DNA of 64,000 nt from an uncultured Ruminococcus sp. (lineage in GTDB: Bacteria; Bacillota; Clostridia; Oscillospirales; CAG-272): positions 1 to 64,000 of the forward strand of contig CADBKZ010000004.1 of NCBI GenBank assembly GCA_902795355.1, written 5' to 3'. Both the position numbers and the translations under genes were made by a program. Of this stretch, positions 16,585-24,118 are shown one piece after another. Each line of letters starts with the position of its first letter. The first letter of the stretch is position 1. The notes under the pieces are model-generated. The model was not told the DNA's origin and did not search any database. It was given only the letters and a program-made list of their open reading frames with translations.

Positions 16585-16700
16585 GAAACCTCCACCTATG
16601 GCAAAACCGGCAAAGCCGGTTTATTGAGGGGGACCGCGAGCGAAAGCGAGCGGTGGAAGGAGTTTCTCCGCGGAGCTTCTCCCAAAGGAGAAGGCTAAAA
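16585..16700. repeat. Mosaic repeat block 3
   Basis: Modules shared with blocks 1 and 2 are present: CCGGCAAAGCCGGTTTATTG, AGCGGTGGAAGGAGTTTC and CTTCTCCCAAAGGAGAAGGC. The block sits between the membrane-anchored protein and the TasA-like gene. I see no clear terminator, so transcription may run through. Confidence 0.75.
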
Positions 16701-16779
16701 CAAGAATTACCCACCAAAGGCGGCGGCCGGCGGTGTGTAAGATACATCAAAAAATTTTTCTTAAAAGGAGAAAAAGACA

Positions 16780-17550
16780 ATGAAAAAATTGATCCCCGCC
16801 CTTTGCATGCTGCTGATCGCGGCCGCTATGCTGGGCACCTCGACCTACGCGTGGTTCTCCATGAACACCACCGTTACTGCAACCGGTATGCAGGTCAAAG
16901 CGAAGTCTGATGCGAAGTTCCTTCAAATCGCACAGACCGCCACTGCTTGGAACGATTCCGATCCCTTTACCTCTGCTGAAATTTCTGCGGCAAGCAAAGA
17001 GGTTTACCCGACCCATGTTTTCAAAGCACTGGTTGATAGTAACAGCGACAGCAAGTATGAGGCCGGAACTGCTTTTGATGGCACGACCGTTGTTTGGGCT
17101 ACCACCTACAGCACCGATCCCGACGCTGCGAAGACCGGCGTTGGAACCTCTAACTTCTATACGGATGTTACCGCATCCGTCACTACAAATTACGCACTGC
17201 TGACGGAGTTCAAAGTTCGTCTGAAACCCAATTCTGGTGCTACTTCTGCAACCAATCTGAAGGTTACTAACGTAGCTTTCGCGGCTGTTACACAGTCTCC
17301 TGATGATGTTACCGACGATCTTGCCGCTTCTCTCCGCGTACTCTTTGTGTGTGGCGATAACAAGGTTGTTTGGAAGAATGGTGCGCGTGTTGAAGGAGAG
17401 TTGCAGAGCTTGCTCGCTTCTACTGTTACCACAAGCGACACCACAGTCAACGTATATGTTTATTTCGATGGTGAAGATGATGCCTGCACCACGAACAACG
17501 CTCTTACCCCCGACGATTATACGCTCTCCTTTACGCTGGGTATTGACTAA
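16780..17550 (+). CDS. TasA-like fibre subunit with SipW-type signal peptide
   Basis: The 256-aa product starts MKKLIPALCMLLIAAAMLGT followed by STYAWFSMNTTVTATGM, the signature of SipW-dependent signal peptides seen in TasA, camelysin and many Clostridia surface proteins. The mature part is beta-rich with many threonines and ends FTLGID. No sortase motif is present. In Bacillus such proteins form amyloid-like biofilm fibres after cleavage by SipW; a fibre role here is inferred from family and neighbours. Codon use is unlike the neighbours, with many codons ending in T (TCT, GCT, ACT, GTT), as in highly expressed genes. The ribosome site AAAAGGAG lies nine bases before the ATG. A terminator follows, then triplicated repeats, and a SipW-type peptidase is 970 bases downstream. 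Confidence 0.78.
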   Translation: MKKLIPALCMLLIAAAMLGTSTYAWFSMNTTVTATGMQVKAKSDAKFLQIAQTATAWNDSDPFTSAEISAASKEVYPTHVFKALVDSNSDSKYEAGTAFDGTTVVWATTYSTDPDAAKTGVGTSNFYTDVTASVTTNYALLTEFKVRLKPNSGATSATNLKVTNVAFAAVTQSPDDVTDDLAASLRVLFVCGDNKVVWKNGARVEGELQSLLASTVTTSDTTVNVYVYFDGEDDACTTNNALTPDDYTLSFTLGID

Positions 17551-17662
17551 TTGTAAATTTAGTTGATTGTTATAGAACGGTGCCGTTCTCCGCATCAGAC
17601 GCAGGTGCGGAAAGGATGCGGCGTGCGTTACCGTTCCGAAACCAAACTCTAATAACAGAGGT

Positions 17663-17696
17663 CCGATGGGAGCGATCTCCCATCGGGCTTTCTGTT
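17663..17696 (+). terminator. Terminator after the TasA-like gene
   Basis: CCGATGGGAG-CGAT-CTCCCATCGG is a perfect 10-bp stem, followed by GCTTTCTGTTTT. Confidence 0.9.
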
Positions 17697-17703
17697 TTGG
17701 GAT

Positions 17704-18310
17704 GTTTGATTGTTACTTCGCCTCGCCCTCGGGGAGAGGTGGCAGGCGACGTTGGAGCCTGACGGAGAGGGTTCAAAAGCCCTCTCACCCTCGCTTCGCT
17801 CGGGAGCTCCCCCCGAGGGGGAGCCTTTCAAGGTAGTTTCCCATTGGAACCGCCGAGGGAGCTTTTCAGCAACTGCCATTTGAACAGAACGACCTGAAAT
17901 TTGCTTTTCGTTTGATTGTCACTTCGCCTCGCCCTCGGGGAGAGGTGGCAGGCGACGTTGGAGCCTGACGGAGAGGGTTCAAAAGCCCTCTCACCGTTGC
18001 TTGCAACATAAGCTCTTCCCCGAGGGGGAGCCTTTCAAGGTAGTTTCCCATTGGAACCGCCGAGGGAGCTTTTCAGTAACTGCCATTTGAACAGGACAAT
18101 CTGAAATTTGCATTTCGTTTGATTGTCACTTCGCCTCGCCCTCGGGAAAATCGGCAAGCCGATAACGAGGTGGCAGGCGACGTTGGAGCCTGACGGAGAG
18201 GGCTCAAATGCCTTCTCACCGTTGCTTGCAACATGAGCTCTTCCCCGAGGGAGAGCCTTTCAAGATAGTTTCCCATTGGGACGATCAAAATCGAGCTTTT
18301 CAAAAGTTCC
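17704..18310. repeat. Three tandem copies of a 206-bp mosaic repeat
   Basis: Units begin with GTTTGATTGT at 17704, 17910 and 18117, a period of 206-207 bp. Each holds TCGCCTCGCCCTCGG, GGCAGGCGACGTTGGAGCCT, a hairpin region, and AGTTTCCCATTGG. Copies 1 and 2 are nearly identical apart from one hairpin loop. Copy 3 diverges at its end and has an extra 20-bp unit (18147-18166). No coding capacity is supported. Confidence 0.88.
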
Positions 18311-18420
18311 CGCAAGGCAAAAATCGAAGGGAAAAACGCTTCCTTTTATTATATATAGGCGCGATACGGCCGAAAAAGCAAAAAAATTCGCATTTTTAAG
18401 CATTTCCTTGCAAATTTTTG

Positions 18421-18449
18421 TTGACAAATCGAATGAAATTTGATATAAT
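18421..18449 (+). promoter_or_regulatory. Consensus promoter of sipW
   Basis: TTGACA (18421-18426), 17-bp spacer, TATAAT (18444-18449). The -35 box is followed by AATCG, as in several other promoters here. Confidence 0.87.
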
Positions 18450-18518
18450 GGAAAATGAATATCTGTCTCCCGCGTAATTCAACGCCATTTTGACCGACAG
18501 AAAGGATTTTTCAAAACA

Positions 18519-19274
18519 ATGAGCGAAACAAATGTGGAAACAAAAAGCTGGAAGAAAGTACTTAAAATTGTACTGAACGTTTTCTTGTGGCTGTTCGTGG
18601 CTTTTGCCGTGGTGGTCACGGTGCTGGCGTTCGCCGCGCAGCGAAGCGCGGACGGCATTCCAACCATTAACGGAAAATGCTACTTGACCGTTCTTTCTCC
18701 CTCTATGTCGCCAACTTTCAAAGAGGGCGACTTGATCGTTTGCAAAAAACTGTCCGTCCAAGGGCAAACTTCTCTAAAAGAGGGAGACATTATTTCTTTC
18801 CACGCGATGTTGGATATTAACGGCGACGGGGTTGCGGAAGATGTGATCAACACGCACCGTGTTGTTGCGGTGGAAATGTCGCCGGATGGTTCGCAGGCTG
18901 TGCGTTATACCACGCGCGGTGATAACAACGCAATGAACGATACAGGTTCCGTACATTATACGGATGTGGTTGCCAAATATACGGGAACACGTTTCCGCGG
19001 ATTGGGAAATTTCCTTTCCTTCCTGCAACAGCCGAAAGGATTTTTGATTGTAATCGTTTTGCCGTTGGTGCTGTTCTTCCTGTACGAGGTGTTTGTGTTC
19101 ATTAAAACGTTCCTCGGCATTAAGAACGCGGGCAAGAAGGTGATCAGCACGGCCGACGAGGAATTGATCAAGCAAAAAGCGGTGGAAGAGTACCTCAAAC
19201 AGCAAGCCGCGCAGCAGGCCGCGCAACAAGCGGAAGAAAAACCGTCCGATCCGAGCGACCCGCCAAAGGATTAA
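18519..19274 (+). CDS. sipW: Signal peptidase I, SipW (ER) type, first copy
   Basis: This membrane peptidase removes signal peptides from TasA-type proteins. The 251-aa product has an N-terminal TM (residues about 24-46), the nucleophile in LSPSMSPTFKEGDLIV near residue 67, and the basic residue in INTHRVV near residue 112. A histidine instead of lysine marks the ER/SipW type. RGDNNAMND matches box E. A second TM lies near residues 173-197, followed by a glutamine- and alanine-rich tail (KQQAAQQAAQQAEEK). It is the first gene from the promoter at 18421 and lies 970 bases from the TasA-like gene, its likely substrate. The ribosome site is AGAAAGGA. Confidence 0.88.
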   Translation: MSETNVETKSWKKVLKIVLNVFLWLFVAFAVVVTVLAFAAQRSADGIPTINGKCYLTVLSPSMSPTFKEGDLIVCKKLSVQGQTSLKEGDIISFHAMLDINGDGVAEDVINTHRVVAVEMSPDGSQAVRYTTRGDNNAMNDTGSVHYTDVVAKYTGTRFRGLGNFLSFLQQPKGFLIVIVLPLVLFFLYEVFVFIKTFLGIKNAGKKVISTADEELIKQKAVEEYLKQQAAQQAAQQAEEKPSDPSDPPKD

Positions 19275-19407
19275 CGAACGCTTTCCGAACGAACAACAAT
19301 TCCCATGCATCGGGAACCCAAAACCGAGGAAAACTCGCAGATGCGCGGACGTATCTGCGAGTTTTCGGTGAAATACAGACCCGCAAACGCCCGAAAGGAG
19401 AACCGGA

Positions 19408-20964
19408 ATGGATGCTTTTCTGAAATGGTTTTTTGCGTTTATGACCGCCATGCTCGGCGGCGTATGGCAAATCATTTCCAACATATTTTTGGGATTGGTC
19501 CAAATTTTCAACTTCCCGTTTTATTTTAACCAGATTGCCGCGTACAAAGCGGAATTCGGGTTTATCGGGTGGGTGTTGGCCGTCCTTTCGTTTATCCTGA
19601 CTTACGCAATTTGGGGCGGGCTGATCTTTTTGATCGTCCTGCTGATCCGAAAATATATCCGCTTCCGCCGGACGCTCGTTGGGAACGAGGATTTGCTGGA
19701 GGAAATTGCCGACCTGCACCGCGACGTTCTCAAACTTACGCAGGAAAAAGAGCGCATCCTTGCCATGAAAGTTGGCGCGGGCGGGCTGAATATGGAAGAA
19801 TTGCAGCAGCTGATGTCGCCGAACGGCGAGGGATCGCCCGCGGGCGGCGGAGAAAACGGCGAGGGCGGAGAAGTTGCCGACGACGGAAAACGGTTCTTCC
19901 GGCTTTCCGCGGTGGACGAAAAATACACGTTCTACACCCCGCCGGATTACAACAGAACCATGTCGCTTGCGGAAATTTGCGAGGATTTGCGCAATTTCGC
20001 CTGCTATCGCGCAAAACTTTATTATGAGATCCGCACCATCCGGCTGATGTTCGCGGGGCTGGCGTCCACCAAAATGATCCTGTTGCAGGGTATTTCGGGA
20101 ACGGGTAAAACTTCGCTCCCGTATATCATGGGCAAGTATTTCAAAAACGATACCACCATTGCGTCGGTTCAGCCGTCGTGGAGAGACCGCACCGAGCTGT
20201 TCGGCTATTTCAACGAGTTTACGAAAAAATTCAACGAAACCGAGGTTCTGCGGCGCATTTACGAATCGTCGTACACCGACGACATCAATATTATCGTGCT
20301 TGACGAAATGAACATCGCGCGCGTGGAATACTACTTTGCGGAAATGCTTTCGGTGCTCGAAATGCCGGACCCCGCCGAGTGGAAAATCGAGCTGGTTCCC
20401 GCCGCGTGGCCGACCGACCCGAAAAAACTCGTGGACGGCAAATTGCAGATTCCGCAGAACGTGTGGTATATCGGAACCGCAAACAACGACGACTCCACGT
20501 TCGCCGTTTCGGATAAGGTTTACGACCGCGCGCTGACGATCAACCTCGATAGCAAGGGCATGCCGTTTGACGCCCCGCCCACCGACGCGAAGAACATCAG
20601 CTATTCCTATATCGACGGGCTTTATCAGAAAGCGATTGAGCAATACCCCGTCAGCGAGGAAATGCTGGATAAAATCGGGCAGTTGGATCTGTATGTAATC
20701 GAAAAATTCCGCGTTGCGTTCGGAAACCGAATTATGAAACAGCTCAAATTGTTCGTTCCGGTGTATATCGCGTGCGGCGGAACCGAGCTGGACGGCATTG
20801 ACTACATTCTTGCCACCAAGGTTTACCGCAAGTTCGAGGGGTTGAACCTTTCTTTGATCCGCGACGAGATCAAGGGATTGATTATGTATATGGATAACCT
20901 CTTCGGCAAGGGCGAAATGAAAGAGTGCATTGCATATTTGCAGAGACTGCAGAAAATGTATTAA
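19408..20964 (+). CDS. Membrane-anchored McrB-like AAA+ ATPase
   Basis: The 518-aa product has two TM segments (residues about 5-35 and 52-82), a short coiled coil (88-120), a glycine-rich linker (140-155) and a C-terminal AAA+ module. Walker A is GISGTGKT (228-235), Walker B is INIIVLDEMN (293-302), sensor 1 is WYIGTANNDD (353-362), and a probable arginine finger lies in SDKVYDRA. LLQGISGTGKT and LDEMNIARVEYYFAEML are typical of the McrB/MoxR side of the family. Unlike McrB it is membrane tethered and has no DNA-binding head. The next gene encodes a large protein with a segment like DUF2357, often an McrB-family partner. The setting between two SipW-type peptidases suggests work on export or assembly of surface fibres; this is inference. 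Confidence 0.78.
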   Translation: MDAFLKWFFAFMTAMLGGVWQIISNIFLGLVQIFNFPFYFNQIAAYKAEFGFIGWVLAVLSFILTYAIWGGLIFLIVLLIRKYIRFRRTLVGNEDLLEEIADLHRDVLKLTQEKERILAMKVGAGGLNMEELQQLMSPNGEGSPAGGGENGEGGEVADDGKRFFRLSAVDEKYTFYTPPDYNRTMSLAEICEDLRNFACYRAKLYYEIRTIRLMFAGLASTKMILLQGISGTGKTSLPYIMGKYFKNDTTIASVQPSWRDRTELFGYFNEFTKKFNETEVLRRIYESSYTDDINIIVLDEMNIARVEYYFAEMLSVLEMPDPAEWKIELVPAAWPTDPKKLVDGKLQIPQNVWYIGTANNDDSTFAVSDKVYDRALTINLDSKGMPFDAPPTDAKNISYSYIDGLYQKAIEQYPVSEEMLDKIGQLDLYVIEKFRVAFGNRIMKQLKLFVPVYIACGGTELDGIDYILATKVYRKFEGLNLSLIRDEIKGLIMYMDNLFGKGEMKECIAYLQRLQKMY

Positions 20965-21032
20965 GGCGATACCGCGCAATTCCGGCGGCGATGTTGCCAA
21001 AAAGCAAGTAACACGGGAAAGGGGGAGTACGC

Positions 21033-23135
21033 GTGGAACATTACGAGAACGATCCGGCTAAAAAAGCGGAAAACGGCGCGGGTACTCCCCCCGAAACGTT
21101 TTCTCCATCCGGCGGGGCCAGCGAGGTAACGCCGGATGTTTCCATGCCCGAAGGGGTTCGGACGATTGACGAAATTACCGTTCCCGAGCGGCGCGCGCCG
21201 GAGTTTTTTTCCGCGCCCGACCTTGGCGAAATTACCCAAACCGATGCGGTGGAGCAACCGCACCTGAACCCCGCAACCGCAAAACAGTTCCACGAAGTTT
21301 ATGATGAAACGCTCGCGTTTTTGCACGACGTTGCGCATAAATACGCGTTCTATCCCGATGTGCTCGGCGCCATGCGCGATGGCGAGGCAACCGTGGAGCT
21401 TCGCAAACGGTTCATGCTCAAAGCGATTGACGAAACGTGGGTGCGCGTAATCGAGGATTCGATTACCGCGTTGGATGAGATCATCCGCAAACCCGGGCGG
21501 TTCATCGAGGAGAACGAGGAAATTCTGCCCATCGAGCTTTCCCGCCATATTTCCAGCCGTTCCGTGCGCCACCTCGCGCAGCATACCGACTTTATTTCCA
21601 GCGTGGAAGGCGACACCATTACGCCGTCGAAGATTTTGAACGTGTTCTACGACGAAACGATGATGACCTACGAGAACAAGTTCATCAACACGTTGATCAA
21701 CCGGTTGTACGGGTTTGTCAGCCGGCGGTATACCACGGCGATCGAGCAGGGAAAGGACGAAAAGACCACTGCGCTCGAAATCAAGCAGACGTTCGAGCAG
21801 GGCGGCGTAAAAGGGAAGATCGACTTCCACATGGAAATTTCCGAGGAGCCGAAAGAGGGCGACACGGTCAAGAACTACACCTACACCACCGACCTTTGGC
21901 AGCGCGTAATCCGGCTGAACAACATCTGCCGCGCTTACGTCAATTCCGAGTTTGCGAAAAACATGGGCAAGGCGTTCATTCGCCCGCCCGTTATGCGCAC
22001 CAACCCGATTCTGAAAAACCGCAATTTGCGGCAGTGTCTGGCGCTTTGGGAGTTCATTGAGAGCTACGAACGCACAGGGTGCGAAATGGTCGTCCACGAG
22101 GACCTCGAAAAGCTCGACGCGCGCTATGTGGAAGAACTTTACCAGAACGCGGCGTTGCAGTATTCCATTTTCCGCTATCAGGTGCGGAACGCGTTCGAGC
22201 CGGAGAACATGCTGGCGGAAAACGCGTCGGACGGCGCGTTGCAGCCCGAAATCAAAGAGGAGCTGAAACCGCTCGAATCGTCGGATTTCGACGTCACGTT
22301 GGAGCGGAACCTGCCCATGCCCGGGGATTTCGGCATGGATCCGAACCTGACCGACCACGATTGGGATTTGCTCGAAGCCATTGAAATTGCGCTGGAAGCC
22401 GCAGGGTTCGAGGCGCACCCGCTCAATCGGGAAATCGAACCGGCGGTGGAGCTGGAAGAGCCGCCGCAGGAAGAAATTGAAGAAGAAATTGTGGAAGAGG
22501 AGCCCGAGGCGAACGATCAGCCGAAGCCGCTCGGTCTCCAACTCACCATGGAGCAATGGCGGTCGTTGCTGCTCCGCAACGCCATCAGCACGGGGTTGAT
22601 CACCGCCGCCGCAACTTTGGCGGCTGCCGCCGCGATCGGGCGGATCGATTCCGGCTACGGCAAAGAGGCGTTGGTCAGGGAAGCGGAGCGGGTCATTTCC
22701 GCCGTTCCCGAGCTGCCGCAGGTCGTTCCGGAAGCGGTTTTGCAAATGGGCGGGATCGACGCGTACCCGTTCTATTTCCTGCGCGCCAAGGGAAAAGGCT
22801 TGGCGGAAACCATTGCCATGTTCGGCCTTGCCGCGTGGAAAACCGTCCGCGACGCGCTCCCGAAGAACGAGAAACAGGACGACGCGCGCATTTTGCCGCC
22901 GTTCAACATCGGAAACGGCAAACATGCGCCGCGTTTCAGCATTACCGAAATTCCCGATACCGCAACGGCGCTGGATCACGTCCTCGGGGAGAATACGAAG
23001 GCGGGCCTGAAAAAATGCGGCGCCGTTTTGAAGCGGAAAGCCGCGGATTTTGCCGCAACGGCCATGTTCGGCGTCATTCTGCTGGATAAAATGGCGGAGC
23101 GGAAACCGGCCGCAAAGCAAACGAAAGGGAAATAA
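21033..23135 (+). CDS. Large partner protein with DUF2357-like segment
   Basis: The 700-aa protein starts with GTG (site GGGGGAG upstream). Residues 1-60 look disordered. A helical core (80-400) contains YDETMMTYENKFINTLINRLYGFV (206-229 region), which resembles the ENRF-type helix of DUF2357 proteins that pair with McrB-like ATPases. I do not see a clear PD-(D/E)xK nuclease triad, so nuclease activity should not be assumed. Residues about 464-495 are very acidic (many E), followed by an alanine-rich hydrophobic helix (519-536) that may enter the membrane. It follows the AAA+ gene by 68 bases and precedes the second peptidase by two. I do not recognise the family with confidence. Confidence 0.6.
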   Translation: MEHYENDPAKKAENGAGTPPETFSPSGGASEVTPDVSMPEGVRTIDEITVPERRAPEFFSAPDLGEITQTDAVEQPHLNPATAKQFHEVYDETLAFLHDVAHKYAFYPDVLGAMRDGEATVELRKRFMLKAIDETWVRVIEDSITALDEIIRKPGRFIEENEEILPIELSRHISSRSVRHLAQHTDFISSVEGDTITPSKILNVFYDETMMTYENKFINTLINRLYGFVSRRYTTAIEQGKDEKTTALEIKQTFEQGGVKGKIDFHMEISEEPKEGDTVKNYTYTTDLWQRVIRLNNICRAYVNSEFAKNMGKAFIRPPVMRTNPILKNRNLRQCLALWEFIESYERTGCEMVVHEDLEKLDARYVEELYQNAALQYSIFRYQVRNAFEPENMLAENASDGALQPEIKEELKPLESSDFDVTLERNLPMPGDFGMDPNLTDHDWDLLEAIEIALEAAGFEAHPLNREIEPAVELEEPPQEEIEEEIVEEEPEANDQPKPLGLQLTMEQWRSLLLRNAISTGLITAAATLAAAAAIGRIDSGYGKEALVREAERVISAVPELPQVVPEAVLQMGGIDAYPFYFLRAKGKGLAETIAMFGLAAWKTVRDALPKNEKQDDARILPPFNIGNGKHAPRFSITEIPDTATALDHVLGENTKAGLKKCGAVLKRKAADFAATAMFGVILLDKMAERKPAAKQTKGK

Positions 23136-23137
23136 CC

Positions 23138-23809
23138 GTGGAGAACGAACAAACCGTAATAACCGGATCCGCGACCCGCAAAAGGAAGATCGGCAGTATT
23201 TTGCTTTATATTCTGCTTGCGTTGCTGGCGGTGTTTGTGGCGTTTCTGATCATCGGCAGAATGAGCGGGAAAACGCCGTTTATCGGGAAATACACCGCGC
23301 TTTGGGTGCTGACGGACAGTATGGAAAACACCGAGAACCCCAAAGAGGGCTTTCCCGCCAAATCCTATATTTTAATTGAAAAAGTCGACCCGAAAGAAAT
23401 CGAAGAGGGCGATATTATCACCTTTTATTCATCCGACCCTGCCATTGCGGGCAGTCTGAATACCCACCGCGTTATGGAAGTTGTCGGGGATCACGCGGAG
23501 TTTCGCACCAAAGGCGACCACAACCTTGCCGCCGATCGCTATACCGCCAAAGCCGAGGACGTTGTTGGTCGGTATGTTCGCCGCCTGCCTGTTTTATCGG
23601 CGTTGGGGAGACTGTTTCTCTCGGGCGCGGGGCTGGTGGTTGTGTTCGTAATTATCATCGCTGTAACCGCGGCGGCGTTCATTCCCGACATTGTGAAAAC
23701 CAATCGGGAGAAGAAAGCGCGCGAGCAGGCGGAGATCGACCGCCGCGTGAAGGAAGAAGTGGAGAAACTCAAAGAACAGGATCAAAGCGGCAACCCGCCA
23801 ACCGAATAA
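23138..23809 (+). CDS. sipW: Signal peptidase I, SipW (ER) type, second copy
   Basis: The 223-aa product again carries the Ser/His arrangement: VLTDSMENTENPKEGFPAKS near residues 65-84 and LNTHRVMEV near residue 107, with TKGDHN as box E. It has an N-terminal TM (about 22-42), a C-terminal TM (about 165-188) and a charged coiled-coil tail. The region after the serine is longer than in the first copy (SMENTENPKEGFPAKSYI), so substrate choice may differ. It begins with GTG two bases after the partner gene, with GAAAGGGAA as ribosome site, and is clearly in the same operon. Confidence 0.83.
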   Translation: MENEQTVITGSATRKRKIGSILLYILLALLAVFVAFLIIGRMSGKTPFIGKYTALWVLTDSMENTENPKEGFPAKSYILIEKVDPKEIEEGDIITFYSSDPAIAGSLNTHRVMEVVGDHAEFRTKGDHNLAADRYTAKAEDVVGRYVRRLPVLSALGRLFLSGAGLVVVFVIIIAVTAAAFIPDIVKTNREKKAREQAEIDRRVKEEVEKLKEQDQSGNPPTE

Positions 23810-23844
23810 CGCCGTCCCCGATCCGGAAAGGAGAGAGAACCGTT

Positions 23845-24072
23845 ATGCCGTTCCGAAAAATGAAATTGCGCCGCGAAATTCGCCGGTGCAAGCGGAAAAT
23901 CGAACTGATTGAGCAAAGGCGCGCCCGTTCGCAGGCCGCGTTGGTTACGGCCATCCTTTCCAACGCGCATCCCGACGACCGCGATGTGGATTATTTCAAC
24001 CAATTTACGCAAATGATCGACCGTGAGCGGGAAAAAATGCACGCGTACATGGATGAATTGAAGAAAAAATAA
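23845..24072 (+). CDS. Small charged coiled-coil protein (75 aa)
   Basis: The product is 75 aa, strongly basic at the start (KMKLRREIRRCKRKIELIEQRR) and predicted helical at both ends, with a central DDRDVDYFNQFTQMID. There is no TM or signal peptide. It has the ribosome site AAAGGAGAG, sits 35 bases after the second peptidase and 46 before the GGDEF-EAL gene, and so shares their transcript. No known family is recognised; an adaptor role is possible. Confidence 0.65.
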   Translation: MPFRKMKLRREIRRCKRKIELIEQRRARSQAALVTAILSNAHPDDRDVDYFNQFTQMIDREREKMHAYMDELKKK

Positions 24073-24118
24073 GGGGAAAACCGCGGAAAGCGAACGATCC
24101 CGAAAGGAGAGAACGGTT

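Noticed and set aside
17704..18310. Regularly spaced repeats suggesting a CRISPR array
   Set aside because: Units are 206 bp with near-identical contents and no variable spacers; no cas genes are present. These are tandem mosaic repeats.
21033..23135. Calling the DUF2357-like partner an McrC nuclease and the pair a restriction system
   Set aside because: I could not find a PD-(D/E)xK triad, the ATPase is membrane-anchored, and the operon is filled with surface-protein processing genes.
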